DNA from: Salvia splendens
Taxonomy: Eukaryota > Streptophyta > Magnoliopsida > Lamiales > Lamiaceae
NCBI RefSeq assembly: GCF_004379255.2
Contig: NC_056036.1
Location: forward strand, 3,782,001-3,846,000
Length of the DNA stretch: 64,000 nt
Direction: 5' to 3'
Within the stretch, counting starts at the first letter, position 1; the number at the start of each line of letters is the position of its first letter. Positions 24,106-35,691 of the stretch are shown here, piece after piece. The notes under the pieces are model-generated. The model worked only from the letters and a program-made list of their open reading frames with translations. It was not told the origin of the DNA and did no database searches. A program made the translations under genes and the position numbers.

Positions 24106-26055
24106 AGCCATCCGCAACGCTATCTTTTATCCATTCTTAACCGTCTCATATCTTAACTATTTATGATCCCCACTGTACTTTTCATTCCATCTCTTAACTA
24201 AGAGACAATATCTGCAACCCTATATCTCTTAACCATCTCTTAATCATCTCATCTCTTAACTATTCATTCAATTTCATTTTTTATTTTTATTTCCAACAAA
24301 TTTAATTAATAAAAACACACTTCATTAAATAACATAAAATTACAACTTAAAATTCAAAAAATAAAAAAAAACACTTAATTAAAATTCTAAAAAAATATTA
24401 AAAATATATAATTTAATTTCTTCCGCGCACTCTATTGGTTGCCAAAGTTTGCCCAAATGTGCTCCATTAGATCATCTTGGAGTTGGGCGTGGGCGGTAGA
24501 ATCACGTGTCCTTGCCCGAATAGACAACCGATCTTGCATAGACGGATGCACTCCACTGCGAGGCGGACTACTTACGGTAGAGCTTCCCGGGGTTTCAGGG
24601 TCGAACCAATTTCCCGCCTCAGGTCCTTCGTCGTCGACAATCATGTTGTGCAAGATTATGCACGTATACATAATGTCGACCATATTCTCCATAAACCACG
24701 TACGAGCTGGGGCTTTGATAATGTTGAAGCGAGCTTGGAGAACCCCGAACGCTCTTTCGTTCACCGGCCCGTTGAACGTCTTCACGAAGGTTGGCCACTT
24801 CGGGTAGATGCCGTCGGCAAGATAGTACCCCATTTTATACTGCCAGTTGTTAGCGATGAAGTTGATGGTCGGCGCTTTACCATTCAAAACATCGGTGAAG
24901 AGGTCGGATTGGTTGAGCACGTTGATGTCGTTGTTCGATCCGGGGACCCCGAAATACGCATGCCAAATCCATAGCCGGTAGTCGGCAACGACCTCGAGTA
25001 TAATGGTGGGGTGGGTGCCTTTGTGGCCGCTCGTGTATGACCCCCTCCATGCCACAGGGCAATTCTTCCATTGCCAATGCATGCAATCGACGCTGCCAAG
25101 CATCCCGGGGAATCCGTGCACTTCTTGGTGAAGTCGGAGTAGAAACTGACAATCTGCCGTGCTTGGCCTCCGGAGAAATCGTCGGTGAAGGCTGCTCGGA
25201 TGCCTTTGCAGAAGATAATCAGACACATTCTCCCTGTGCTTTCCCTAATGTGCAGATATTCGTCGAACACATTCGCCGTTTGTCCAGTAGCAAGCTGACG
25301 GATTGCTGCAATACATTTCTGCAGAGTCGTGTGACTATGACAGCCAACGGCGTCGAACCCTTCTTGGAAAAACTCTTCCCGGGCTGCCAACGTATTTGCG
25401 ATGTGCATAAATAGCCGTTTCCGCATGCGGAAATGGTGACGGAAGTAGGTCTCTCCCCATACCGGGTTGTCACAAAAGTAGTCGCGTACCAACCTTGAGG
25501 CGGCTTCCTCCTCCTCCCAACGTCGATCTTCTGCTAGCGACTCTTCCATTATGCGACGCATTTGCTCAAATGGATCCATAAATGATTTAAATTTGGGAGA
25601 AGAATAATGTTTTGAGATGAAGAATGTAGAGTGTTTGAGTGAGAATAGAGAGTTTTTTTTGGTGGATTAATTTGTGGGAATGATTTAATATTTATAGAAG
25701 TGATTGGAGGCTTAAAAAAATTTCAAAAAAAAAGTAAAAAAATTGTAAAAAACGGCTATAAATGGCTAGTATAATTTTGACCTTTTTTTCAAAAAAATTT
25801 TCTGAATTAAAAAAAACAATAAAAAATACATTTTCAATGGAAATAAACGACGCCCACTCGCGGGCCGGCGTGTGGGCGTCACGGACGAGCCGCGCCACGT
25901 CGCCAATGCGCGTGGCGAGACAGCTCGCCGAGTGTCTCTCCGAGACGAGTTACGGGACGGGATGGGGACGAGACGGAGCCCGCAAGGCTGTCTCGCTGCC
26001 GTCTTGTCTCTCCAAGACGAGATAGGGACCGCAACGAGACGCGTTGCGGATGCCC
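24106..26055 (-). mobile_element. PIF/Harbinger DNA transposon, degenerate
   Basis: Terminal inverted repeats AGCCATCCGCAACGC (left) and GCGTTGCGGATGCCC (right) are flanked by TTA at 24103-24105 and 26056-26058, the 3-bp duplication typical of PIF/Harbinger. About 1.95 kb long with a frameshifted transposase on the minus strand. No second (Myb-like) ORF is present. Confidence 0.9.
24432..25579 (-). pseudogene. Harbinger transposase (DDE_Tnp_4 type), frameshifted
   Basis: The first frame starts at 25579 (MDPFEQMRRIMEES) and runs through YFRHHFRMRKRLFMHI and FDEYLHIRESTGR to FCKGIRAAFTDDF. A single-base loss near 25172 then moves the family sequence to the second frame, which continues with SVDCMHWQWKNCPVAWRG, HPTIILEVVADYRLWIWH, GSNNDINVL, YYLADGIYP and ERAFGVLQARF, ending at 24432. 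The DDE acidic residues are recognisable in DCMHW, NNDINVL and ERAFG. About 20 residues normally found between the FVKT and ERAF blocks are missing. Confidence 0.88.
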
Positions 26056-26193
26056 TTAAATATTTACTTTACCTTATGAGATTCTTTTCTCAAATCTATC
26101 TTTTCTTTGGAAAGGGTATTTTTAAAAGAATATCCTTGTTATCTAACATGGGAAAGGTATAATTCAGAGTATTAAGATGAGGTAGTAGTATTA

Positions 26194-26835
26194 GAGCATC
26201 CACAGTGGGGCGCTCTAAAGCCCGTTCTATGCACCGCCCTGTCCTCCTGCCATTCCACCTGCAGTGGGACGCCCTAAGCATTTTCTTCTATTTGAATATT
26301 CAAATAACTACAAAAATTTGGAAAAAACTTCATTTCATTTATAAAATTAATACATTAAAATACGAATTAAAAAAAATACGCAAGGCCGTCGCCTCCGCCT
26401 CCTCGCGTTGCATTATGGCTAAGCATTCCGCCATTGCGTCTTGCACGACTGCATTTAAGGCTCGAGTCAAGGTCGGACTACCGTCATCCGATGAACTCCG
26501 GTCGTCGCCGTGGTTCATTTTGGTTTGTGAGAGATGGAGAAACGTGAGAGATGAGAGAAATGAGAGATGCAAGAAATGTTCGTATGAAAAATAAAATGAC
26601 AATTGAGGTTTAAATAGACAAATTTTGAAAAAAAAAATAAAAACGCGTTGCATCGTCCGCCCCATCGTCCGCGTCGCCCACAGTGGGCGGACGATGCCCT
26701 GTCGTCCGCGCTTCGTCCGCGGACTAATCTTAGGGCGCGGACGACGCATCGTCCGTCGTCCGCTCACCCACAGTAGCGGACGATGGCGCGCCCGAAGCAT
26801 CGGGCGACTTATCGTTCGCCCCACTATGGATGCCC
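26194..26835. mobile_element. Non-autonomous Harbinger-like element
   Basis: GAGCATCCACAGTGGGGCG at the left matches, inverted, CGCCCCACTATGGATGCCC at the right, and TTA flanks both ends (26191-26193, 26836-26838). The 642-bp element holds only a 59-codon ORF on the minus strand (26339-26518, MNHGDDRSSSDDGS then AMAECLAIMQREEAEA), apparently the N-terminal start of a Harbinger ORF followed by a deletion. Confidence 0.85.
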
Positions 26836-26869
26836 TTAGTATGCTATGCGTACCGAACATCAAATACAA

Positions 26870-27334
26870 ATTGGTATTCACAAAAATTAAAAACTTTTGA
26901 CAATTTTTGCCTGTTTATAATTTCGGTTAAATTTGAGAGCAAATTTGTGAATTTTCGTGACCAAGGAAAGGCAAATTTTGTATTCACAAAGGTGATGAAC
27001 TTTAAACAATTTTTGCCTATTTGTAATTTCGTCTAAACTTGAGAGAAAATTTGTGTTTTAATTTTTGTGACCAAGGAAAATCAAATTTGATATTCGCAAA
27101 AATTATGAACTTTAAAGAATTTTTGCCTATTTGTAATTTCGGCTAAATTTGAGAGAAAATTAATTTTTGTTTTAATTTTCGTGACCAAGGAAAATCAAAT
27201 TTTGTATTCACAAAAATTATGAACTTTAAAGAATTTTTGCCTGTTTGTAATTTCGGCTAAATTTGAAAGAAAACTTGTGTTTTAATTTTCGTGACCAAGG
27301 AAAGTCAAATGTGGTATTTATAAAAATTATGAAC
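26870..27334. repeat. ~110-bp tandem repeat array, left part
   Basis: Units of 110-114 bp containing ATGAACTTTAAAGAATTTTT and TTTCGTGACCAAGGAAA repeat about four times; the GAAC anchors are at 26997, 27107, 27221 and 27331. The array resumes at 32581 after the copia insertion. Confidence 0.9.
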
Positions 27335-27537
27335 TGTAAACAATTGGGTAATAGAATCATTCTTATTCAATATATTCAATGTGTAGAGATTGTACAACTT
27401 ATATAGGCTACACGAATACACAAAAAAGGTAAACCTAATTACATTGAATGCATTCTATAATTTGGTAAATATTCTCGCCTATCAATTCCATATATCCTCC
27501 TTGATTTCTTCCTTAATTCTCGTTAATCTTGCTAACA
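27335..27537 (-). repeat. LTR of the intact copia element (3' LTR)
   Basis: 203 bp, TG...CA ends. Differs from its partner at one position (GGTAAACC here, GGTAAAAC in the other). Confidence 0.96.
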
Positions 27538-27549
27538 CTCCCCCTCAAG

Positions 27550-30500
27550 TTAAGTAACGGGATTTCCGATACTCAACTTGCACAATACGTCTCGGAACGA
27601 CTTTGAGTTCACGGCCTTTGTTAGAATGTCTGCCAGCTGATCTTCAGATTTGACAAATGGCATTTCCACCACCTTAGCTTCAATGTTCTCCTTGATGAAA
27701 TGTCTATCAACTTCTACGTGCTTGGTTCGATCATGTTGGACGGGGTTCTCGGATATACTGATTGCCGCCTTGTTATCACAAAATAGCCTACACGGCTGTA
27801 TCGGGCGCATGTCCAATTCTGTCATAAGTCTTCTCAGCCACAGTATCTCGGTCAACCCACTTTTAATTCCTCGGAACTCTGCCTCTGCACTGGACAATGC
27901 CACTACCTTCTGCTTCTTACTTCTCCATGTCACAAGGTTTCCCCCTACAAACGTAAAGTAGCCTGCAGTCGATTTTCTGTCATTCGGATTCCCAGCCCAA
28001 TCAGCGTCAGTGAAACCATGGACCTCCATGTGACCATGTTTCTCGAACATAATCCCGTGCTCCGCTGTCCCTTTCAAGTATCGAACGATTCGGAGCACTG
28101 CCTCCCAATGCTCTTCTTGGGGTGCATGCATGAATTGACTTACCACTCCCACTGCATATGCTATATCTGGTCTAGTGTGTGAAAGATAGATCAATTTTCC
28201 GACTAACCTCTGATATCTCCCCCTGTCCGTTTGTTTTGCTCCTTTCTTTAACTGCAGCCCGTGATTTTGAATTATGGGGGTATCTGCTGGTTTGCAATCT
28301 ATCATCCCAATTTCTGCCAATAGGTCTAATATGTACTTCCTTTGGTTAATGAAGATTCCCTTCTTCGACCGTAGCACCTCTATTCCCAAGAAGTACTTGA
28401 GCAGTCCCAAATCTTTCATCTCAAACTCTTTGAACAAGTTCTTCCTTAGTTCGCCAATTTCCTCTTCATCATCTCCTGTAATGATCATGTCATCCACATA
28501 TATAATCAGACATGTAATCTTATCTTTTTTCTTCTTGAGAAACAAAGTGTGATCTGAGTTGCTCTGCTTGTATCCATATTTCTTCATTACTTCCGTAAAT
28601 GTTCCAAACCAAGCCCGTGGAGACTGTTTTAATCCGTAGAGAGTTTTCTTCAACCGACAAACTTCACCATTCTGGAATTCTTGAGCAAATCCTGGAGGAG
28701 GTTCCATGAATACAGGTTTTGGCAACTCTCCATGGAGGAACGCATTAGTTACATCGAACTGATGAAGTGGCCAGTCCTTGTTAGCTGCAATGGAAAATAG
28801 GACCCTCACTGTGTTGATTTTGGCTACGGGGGAGAACGTCTCTGCATAATCTACACCATACGTCTGAGTATACCCCTTTGCCACGAGTCGAGCTTTGTAC
28901 CTTTCTATCGATCCGTCCGGTCTTCTCTTGATTGTGAATACCCATCTGCATCCAACGGTTCTTGCCCCTGCAGGTAATTTACCTTTTTCCCACGTGTTGC
29001 TCTTCATCAGGGCCTTCATTTCGGTTAACATTGCTTCTCTCCAGTGTTTATGTTCCATTGCTTCTTCGGCCGTTCTAGGAATCTCTTCCTCCTGGTACAA
29101 CGCAGCGGAAAAAGCCCTTGCCATTTTGGACAGATTTCCCTGCGCAAAATTTGCCACTCCATATCGGCTTTTCTTCCCTATCTTCTCGGGGGAATATCTT
29201 TTCGGCGGTATCCCCCTGGTACTCCGTTCAGGAAGTATATATCGTCCTGTGTCCCCGTCGATTACATTATCCTCCACTTGAGTTTCTGTATCAACTTGGT
29301 CAGTGGGAATAGGTATAGAAGATTGTTCTGAGTCGGGTGTTACCTCGGATATCGTCGGAGGGGGGTCTTGGGTTAGTGGTTGAGATGACTCTTGCGGCGA
29401 GACCTGCTCGGCGGTAGTGTCAACTGGTTCTGTTGAGTCCTCAATCGAAGAGCTTGACAATGGCACAACCCAACTTAGGTAGTCATTGTGACCTGGATCA
29501 CTCTCCCCCTGGCTACGAAGGTGGGTTTGGTAAAAGAATTCGGTCTCCAAGAAGTTACAATTCATAGAAGTGATGACCTTTTTGGTGTGGGGATCAAAGC
29601 ATCGGTACCCTGTTTGGTTTATCCCATACCCCACGAAGACACATTTAGTTGCATAGGGGGACAATTTAGTTCTTTCATATTTTGGAATGTGTACATAAAC
29701 ACTACAACCGAAGACTTTGGGTGCGAGGTTTAGGTGTTCTGGGATATTGGCAATTTTGGACAAGGTATCAAGTGGTGTTTTCATTCGGAGGATTTTGGTA
29801 GGGAGACGGTTCATGAGGAAAACAGAAGTGGAGATTGCCTCGGGCCAGAAAGAGGTCGGGACTTTGGATTCTATCATCAGGGCTCGGGTCATTTCAAGTA
29901 TTGTTCTGTTTTTTCTTTCGGCTACTCCATTTTGTTCGGGAGTATAGGGACAGGAGGTTTGGTGGATAATGCCTTTTTCAGTGCAGAATTGGGTCATAAC
30001 ACTATTTACGAATTCCCTCCCATTGTCAGATCTAAGAGTTTTAATGGTAGTGTGGAACTGTGTTTGGATAAGTTTGAAAAAAGATGTGAACCTATCGAAT
30101 ACTTCAGACTTATGTTTCAGAAAATAAACCCACGTCATTCTAGTGCAATCATCAACAAATATCACGAAATACTTAAAACCATTTCCACCAATAATCGGTG
30201 CTGGACCCCATACATCAGAATGCACTAAGGAAAACATGGAATTCATTCTAGTATTCGTAGGTTTAAAAGACTGTCTGTGGCTCTTAGCCAAAACACAAGT
30301 TGCACAAGAAAAATCAACAGGAATAGAGAGTTTCGGAAAAAGTAGCTTAAAATAACCCGGGGAGGGGTGTCCCAGTCTTCGGTGCCAAAGCCAAGTTTCT
30401 TGTTTCGTGGACCCGTGAGCCAGCATCGCACTACCATGTTGAGCTATCTCGTCCACGTAGTAGAGTCCTTGCTTCTCAGTGCCACGCCCAAGAATCCTCC

Positions 30501-32241
30501 TCGTCTGAATATCCTGCAAGATACAAAAGTCGGGGTGCATCAGGAGGGTGCAGTTCAATTCCTTAGTAACATGACTAATAGACATCAGCCTCTGAGACAG
30601 TGTAGGGACATATAAGCAGTTCTTTAGACGAAGAGTAGGAGAAATCTCAATAGTTCCAGATCCCACTACAGTAATCAATTCCCCATTAGCCGTTCTGATA
30701 TAAGATTTACCCACTTCACAACTTAGATCAACAAAATCATTTTTCTCGGGGGTCATTGTATCAGTTGCCCCACAGTCAAAAATCCACCCTTTCGCATGTG
30801 TATCAGTCATACTATCAACATGAAATGCAGCGGAAATTTTTTCAAGTGGTGAAAACGGGTTTTCAGAAATATAATCACACAAAACAGGGGTGGATTCGCG
30901 AATTCCGGAAGTATAGGGGTCCATATAACACTTATTACTACAGCTGGGGTCAGATTCGAATTTATATGGATCAGGAGGGGCAATATAAATTTTTCGGGGT
31001 CTATTCCGCAAATTCTGAAACTTATGTGGGTGAAATTGAGAATTAGGCAAATAACTAGGGTTTGGCTCGGTGCCAAACCCTTTACCTCCATTTGTGATTC
31101 CGCCTCTCTTCTCGTCCGATCCACCCGCCGATTCTGTGCGTCCGGCGAAATTGCCGCTCCCCCGCACGCTGCCGCCTCCAGGTTGAGCCCCTGAGCTCAC
31201 GGCTTGTCCCTGTCCACCGTTTCCCCCTTGGTTGTTGGACCCGCCTTGCTTCGGTACTCCTTCATCGTTCACTCCGATGGCCAATTTGGCCTGAAATTGG
31301 GGGGTTCTGGCCTTCTGTCGTTCTTCCCACCACTCTGGATAGCCCAATCTTTTGAAGCACGTCTCGTACGTGTGCTTCTGCTTGCCACAGTGCGAGCACC
31401 ACAGCTTTGACGTGTCTTGTCGGTGGCTCCCTGGTCGGCTGGTAGCGGTGGGTCTTGGTGGTGGTCCTTGTCGCGGACGTTGATTATGGGCAGCGAACCC
31501 ACTTCCGATTCCCCCAGGTGATGCATCCCCGGTGTAATTGCCGATGGCTTCGGGTGGAGGGGACGATGCCGGTGGCATGAGATTTCTTCGAGCCGCCTCC
31601 GTCTTCACCCACCCGTAAGCAGCTTCGACTGATGGGTACGGGTCCTCCTTGAGGATTTCCCGTTTGATGGAATCATATTCCGGGTTTAGTCCGGTCAGAA
31701 ATTTGATCAGCCTCTTCTCGTTTGAATGGATTCTGTATTGGTTTACACCCTTATCGCAGCAGGTGATGGGTTGTTTCTGGCATCGGTCAATGTTGATCCA
31801 TAGCCCATTGATCCTTCGGTAATATGTTTCCAAATCAAGCTCTCCCTGCCTAATGGTTATTGCCTTTTCCTCCAAATCATATATTAGATACTTATCTGCT
31901 TTATTCTCGAATGTGATTGCGAGGCTGTCCCATAATGCTTTGGCTGTCAAGTGGTGTGCGAAGTCGGCAATTATCCCGTCTTCGATGTTGTCGACGATCC
32001 ACGAAAACACCACCAAGTCGTCTTCCTCCCAATCGTCATAACCCTTGCTCCCGGGTTCTGGCGATTCGTTCCAGATATGTGGGTAGGCCCCTCGGCCTCC
32101 GATCTTGACTTTCATAAGTCGAGACCACAACGGGTAGTTCTTTCCATTGAGCTTGAATGCCACGGTGACATTCTTGCTGTTCTTTAATCTTCCTGGCTGA
32201 TCTGGTTCCGGGTTCTTCTTCACGTCCTCTGTTTCTGACAT
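27550..32241 (-). CDS. Ty1/copia gag-pol polyprotein, 1563 codons, uninterrupted
   Basis: Domains in order: UBN2-type gag (~30-230; FKLNGKNYPLWSRLMK), CCHC zinc knuckle CSHCGKQKHTYETC (~285), aspartic protease (~490), integrase zinc-binding H-H-C-C (HRRLGHPS ... CATCVLAKSHR) and catalytic core (HSDVWGP, LRSDNGREF, PEQNGVAERKN), reverse transcriptase (YVDDMIITGD, ~1250) and RNase H (DADWAGNPNDRKSTAGY, SSAEAEFRG, KHVEVDRHFIKE). The protease motif reads FDCGAT where the family normally has D-S-G, an unusual change of the middle residue. No stop or frameshift is seen over 4.7 kb, so it could be autonomous. Confidence 0.96.
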   Translation of the reverse strand: MSETEDVKKNPEPDQPGRLKNSKNVTVAFKLNGKNYPLWSRLMKVKIGGRGAYPHIWNESPEPGSKGYDDWEEDDLVVFSWIVDNIEDGIIADFAHHLTAKALWDSLAITFENKADKYLIYDLEEKAITIRQGELDLETYYRRINGLWINIDRCQKQPITCCDKGVNQYRIHSNEKRLIKFLTGLNPEYDSIKREILKEDPYPSVEAAYGWVKTEAARRNLMPPASSPPPEAIGNYTGDASPGGIGSGFAAHNQRPRQGPPPRPTATSRPGSHRQDTSKLWCSHCGKQKHTYETCFKRLGYPEWWEERQKARTPQFQAKLAIGVNDEGVPKQGGSNNQGGNGGQGQAVSSGAQPGGGSVRGSGNFAGRTESAGGSDEKRGGITNGGKGFGTEPNPSYLPNSQFHPHKFQNLRNRPRKIYIAPPDPYKFESDPSCSNKCYMDPYTSGIRESTPVLCDYISENPFSPLEKISAAFHVDSMTDTHAKGWIFDCGATDTMTPEKNDFVDLSCEVGKSYIRTANGELITVVGSGTIEISPTLRLKNCLYVPTLSQRLMSISHVTKELNCTLLMHPDFCILQDIQTRRILGRGTEKQGLYYVDEIAQHGSAMLAHGSTKQETWLWHRRLGHPSPGYFKLLFPKLSIPVDFSCATCVLAKSHRQSFKPTNTRMNSMFSLVHSDVWGPAPIIGGNGFKYFVIFVDDCTRMTWVYFLKHKSEVFDRFTSFFKLIQTQFHTTIKTLRSDNGREFVNSVMTQFCTEKGIIHQTSCPYTPEQNGVAERKNRTILEMTRALMIESKVPTSFWPEAISTSVFLMNRLPTKILRMKTPLDTLSKIANIPEHLNLAPKVFGCSVYVHIPKYERTKLSPYATKCVFVGYGINQTGYRCFDPHTKKVITSMNCNFLETEFFYQTHLRSQGESDPGHNDYLSWVVPLSSSSIEDSTEPVDTTAEQVSPQESSQPLTQDPPPTISEVTPDSEQSSIPIPTDQVDTETQVEDNVIDGDTGRYILPERSTRGIPPKRYSPEKIGKKSRYGVANFAQGNLSKMARAFSAALYQEEEIPRTAEEAMEHKHWREAMLTEMKALMKSNTWEKGKLPAGARTVGCRWVFTIKRRPDGSIERYKARLVAKGYTQTYGVDYAETFSPVAKINTVRVLFSIAANKDWPLHQFDVTNAFLHGELPKPVFMEPPPGFAQEFQNGEVCRLKKTLYGLKQSPRAWFGTFTEVMKKYGYKQSNSDHTLFLKKKKDKITCLIIYVDDMIITGDDEEEIGELRKNLFKEFEMKDLGLLKYFLGIEVLRSKKGIFINQRKYILDLLAEIGMIDCKPADTPIIQNHGLQLKKGAKQTDRGRYQRLVGKLIYLSHTRPDIAYAVGVVSQFMHAPQEEHWEAVLRIVRYLKGTAEHGIMFEKHGHMEVHGFTDADWAGNPNDRKSTAGYFTFVGGNLVTWRSKKQKVVALSSAEAEFRGIKSGLTEILWLRRLMTELDMRPIQPCRLFCDNKAAISISENPVQHDRTKHVEVDRHFIKENIEAKVVEMPFVKSEDQLADILTKAVNSKSFRDVLCKLSIGNPVT

Positions 32242-32362
32242 GATTTGTTTGTAGGTTTCTGGTTCGGTTTCTTCTGGTTCGGGTAAGTTCGGTCTTATGC
32301 CGGGGTCGGGTTTGGTATATTGGCTATGATGAGGAAATTTCTGAGCCGCCTAAGAGCTTCTT

Positions 32363-32377
32363 CCTGCTCTGGTACCA
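32363..32377 (-). other. Primer-binding site of the intact copia element
   Basis: Minus-strand TGGTACCAGAGCAGG directly abuts the LTR; the core resembles the initiator-Met tRNA site (TGGTATCAGAGC) with one change. Confidence 0.85.
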
Positions 32378-32580
32378 TGTAAACAATTGGGTAATAGAAT
32401 CATTCTTATTCAATATATTCAATGTGTAGAGATTGTACAACTTATATAGGCTACACGAATACACAAAAAAGGTAAAACTAATTACATTGAATGCATTCTA
32501 TAATTTGGTAAATATTCTCGCCTATCAATTCCATATATCCTCCTTGATTTCTTCCTTAATTCTCGTTAATCTTGCTAACA
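32378..32580 (-). repeat. LTR of the intact copia element (5' LTR)
   Basis: 203 bp, followed by the TGAAC target duplication. Confidence 0.96.
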
Positions 32581-32672
32581 TGAACCTTAAAGAATGTTTG
32601 CCAATTTGTAATTTCAGCTAAATTTGAAAGAAAATATGTGTTTTAATTTTCGTGACCATGGAAATTCTTGAC
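32581..32672. repeat. ~110-bp tandem repeat array, right part
   Basis: The interrupted last unit continues here (TGAACCTTAAAGAATGTTTG, TTTCGTGACCATGGAAA). Confidence 0.85.
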
Positions 32673-35071
32673 TTACATCCTTTGTCACTTTATTTGGTTG
32701 ATTTCCATGAAATTTCCATAGCAACGTAACCGACACACCGTCAGTAGAAATAAATACAGCATGGAAAAATTGCATAAAAAAGTCATTTTCTCTTTGTTTC
32801 AATAGATACGTCTTGATAAGTTCAATCCATACATTATATGAATGGATACGTCTTGATATGTTCAATCCATTATCCATACATACACTTAAAAAAGCTAATC
32901 TTTTAATAATACAAAAAAGTAATACAAGTATTACTTGTATTGAAAATTTTAAAAATTAACTGCAATTTAGGACACAAAAGAAAGTGTTCCAAAGGTGAGG
33001 ACAAATTATCTTAATCTTTTATTTTACTAGAATGTTTTCATTTATGTCCCTTAAATTTTAGTTGAAATACTAAGAATTGAAACAACTTTAAAGCGTTGGT
33101 TATATAGTTAGAAACACAAATTAATATTTTTTTTGTGTTAAAAAAGTGTCTTTAGTAATTTTTTTCTAGTAGTAATATTAAGTGAGAAATTTATCAATTG
33201 CTTTTTATGTAGGAATAATAGTTAAATGGGTGCAGTTTTCTATAATTTGGACCTAACAACACGCCTTCATAAAATAATCGATTGCCGTTATTTTTATATA
33301 TATAGTTAAATTTTTGTAATGATTTAGTATGTGCCTGAGACCCTAATGTAACCTTAATTCATTGTTAAGGTTTTTTATAGTACAAAAAATCACTCAAAGT
33401 TTAAACAACTTAATCATGCAATCGAGTTTATTTCCATATAATTAAGTTTTGTCATATTCAATCACAAAGTGGAGTACTTTTTCCACATAAAAATATAAAA
33501 ACGAGGTCTTATTTTTTTGTTTGCAAGGCGATGTAATTCAGTAGGACATCAAAAGTCGACGATGAGTAAACGATGCTGGACCGTATGAAGTAATCACCAA
33601 TAAATGATATGCACACAAATTACTCATTACATAAATATAGTAGTATAAATTTTAGGATAAGAAGTGGTGACGTGACTCCAATTTTACGACAAAAACAAAT
33701 TTAAACTATGTGGTTGATTAAGATGACAGCGTACAAGCTGCTGAGTTTACATTGATCATATAATATACTCCTGAAAATATGAGATGGCGTTGGTTACACA
33801 AAAATTATTAAACCTACTGAATGATTACAACTAGATTAAAAATTTTGATATTAAATTGTTATTTGACGTTAGGAATTCTGCCCCCTATATGTATTCTTAT
33901 ATTAATTTCATGCATAGTAGTACTATTAAATTATTATTGTTCCCCAACTACATGCTTGCAGCTGGCCCATTCACACTTAATTATCATTTATTCAACTTTA
34001 TTTTTTTTTGGCACATATGAGAAAAGTCCAAGTCAACTGTCACAGACACACTAGTAGTTATCATGAATTGAATACATCAATTGCAACGTTTTTATCTATA
34101 ATACCAATACGTATGGTGTGCGTCATATAAACAAATATATTATTGTTCCGATTTTTTTGTGTGATCGATAGTAGTATATAATGATGATTAATGAGCTCCT
34201 AGGAAACTTCCGAATATAATTTGGAAAATTTAAAAATAGAATGATTGATTCCTGCAACAAATCCAAACACGAATGATGAGAATCATGGGATAGTAACTCT
34301 TTTAATATTTTTTACATGTGGAGGAATTATTTTGAGGAATATCCTCGCATGTGTTTGATCAGTCCTTACTTAAATTGCATCAATTCTTATGATTCAATGA
34401 TGAATCCAACACTATAACTTATTTATCAAACTAATTAATCTCGTTTCTAAGCTAGTGGGTCGGTAAAATTTATTCCTATGTATATTTTGATAAGATTATT
34501 GAACATCTAGAATGGACTGAATGAAGCAATTAGAATTGGTTAAAGGCTCAATTTTACCAATTATTACAAGTTTGAAAGATATATGAGATCCTCTGTTTTA
34601 TAATTTTGGCTGTCACACCAGTAATTTTTCTATATTTATAGATTTTATTAAAAATAAGTATTATCACAACACAAATCTTAACTGATTTTTATCACCAAAA
34701 AATAAATTATACTAGTAAAAGTAATATTTTATCTGGCTTCTTTTAGTTGGAAACTAGGCTAGCTTTCATCAAACTTACTCTCAATTCCAAAGAAACAATC
34801 ATTTTCCAAACAAGTATAGTGAAAAAGCGGTTTAAATATGGTTGATCTTTTACATAGATACACTTTTTGAATTTATAATATTTTCTAAAAAAATAGTAAA
34901 AAGGAAAGAAAATGCATGTAGAAGAGAACCACTTATTACTTTAGAAGAATAAATGGAACTCCTAGTTTGACTTTAGTAATTAAATTATTCAGGTTTCGCG
35001 GCGTACAAGGTAGTCCAATTATTGTCTCAATCGATAATATTCTATATACGTTTACTTACAACTTAGATATA
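32673..35071. other. AT-rich spacer
   Basis: No gene, element termini or long repeat recognised. ORFs here are short and without motifs. Confidence 0.55.
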
Positions 35072-35076
35072 TTATT

Positions 35077-35691
35077 TGATGAATCGGCGAATTTTTGATG
35101 ATGATAAATGCTCGTAAAAATAAATTACGACACAGAGAATTTTACGTGGTTCGATTTACTGAGGTAAATCTACGTCCACGGGGAGAAATGGGGGCAGGTT
35201 TGTATTGCTTGATCTGCGAATTACAGCTTACAACACAGACTTGCTATGTGATTATTTCTCTAGAGAGATTCTAACCCTTTTCTACCAGATCTAAGTTCTA
35301 TTTATACATTGAACTAAGATCGTGGCTTACATCATCACTCTAGGTCGTGGATGTCGTGTAGGTCATGGCCTAAGATCGTGGCCTGAGTTGACGCCACGTG
35401 GTAGTGGGTGTGTTGGAAGTTGTGGAAATCCTGCATGGGTCCACTAACTCCTTGTTCGGTCGAATACTGAGACCGAACTGCTTTGGTTGCCGATCTGAGA
35501 GTAGAGCTTGATGCCGACCTGAGAGCAGAGCTTGATTGGTTGGCTTTTACCGAGCTGTAGGCTGAGGCCGAACTCTTTGGTAATGCCGAACTCATCCGAA
35601 CTCTTTGGTCATGCCGAACTCATACTCTTCCTTGGGCTTCGGGCTGATGGGCCGTCATTGCTGTTGGGCTTGTTTAGTCCGTACCCCATCA
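35077..35691 (-). repeat. LTR of copy 2, left (3' LTR), 615 bp
   Basis: Shares with copy 1 the ACGTGGTTCGATTTACTG segment and the distal GGCTTGTTTAGTCCGTAC, but lacks the amplified 45- and 59-bp units. The ORF inside it is an artefact. Confidence 0.95.

Larger units (their letters stand above)
27335..32580 (-). mobile_element. Young, structurally intact Ty1/copia retrotransposon
   Basis: 203-bp LTRs at 27335-27537 and 32378-32580 (TGTAAACAATTGGG ... CTTGCTAACA) differ at one base that I can see. Perfect 5-bp duplications TGAAC flank the element (27330-27334 and 32581-32585). The primer-binding site and a GAGGGGGAG polypurine tract beside the left LTR (27538 onward) are in place. One unbroken polyprotein ORF fills the interior. 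The element lies inside the ~110-bp tandem array. Confidence 0.97.

Noticed and set aside
28274..30615. Plus-strand ORFs within the intact copia element
   Set aside because: They lie antisense to the polyprotein without recognised domains.
35335..35595. 86-codon minus-strand ORF, repeated at 40298-40558
   Set aside because: It lies wholly inside both LTRs and is identical because the LTRs are; its composition is that of the GCCGAACT-type repeats.
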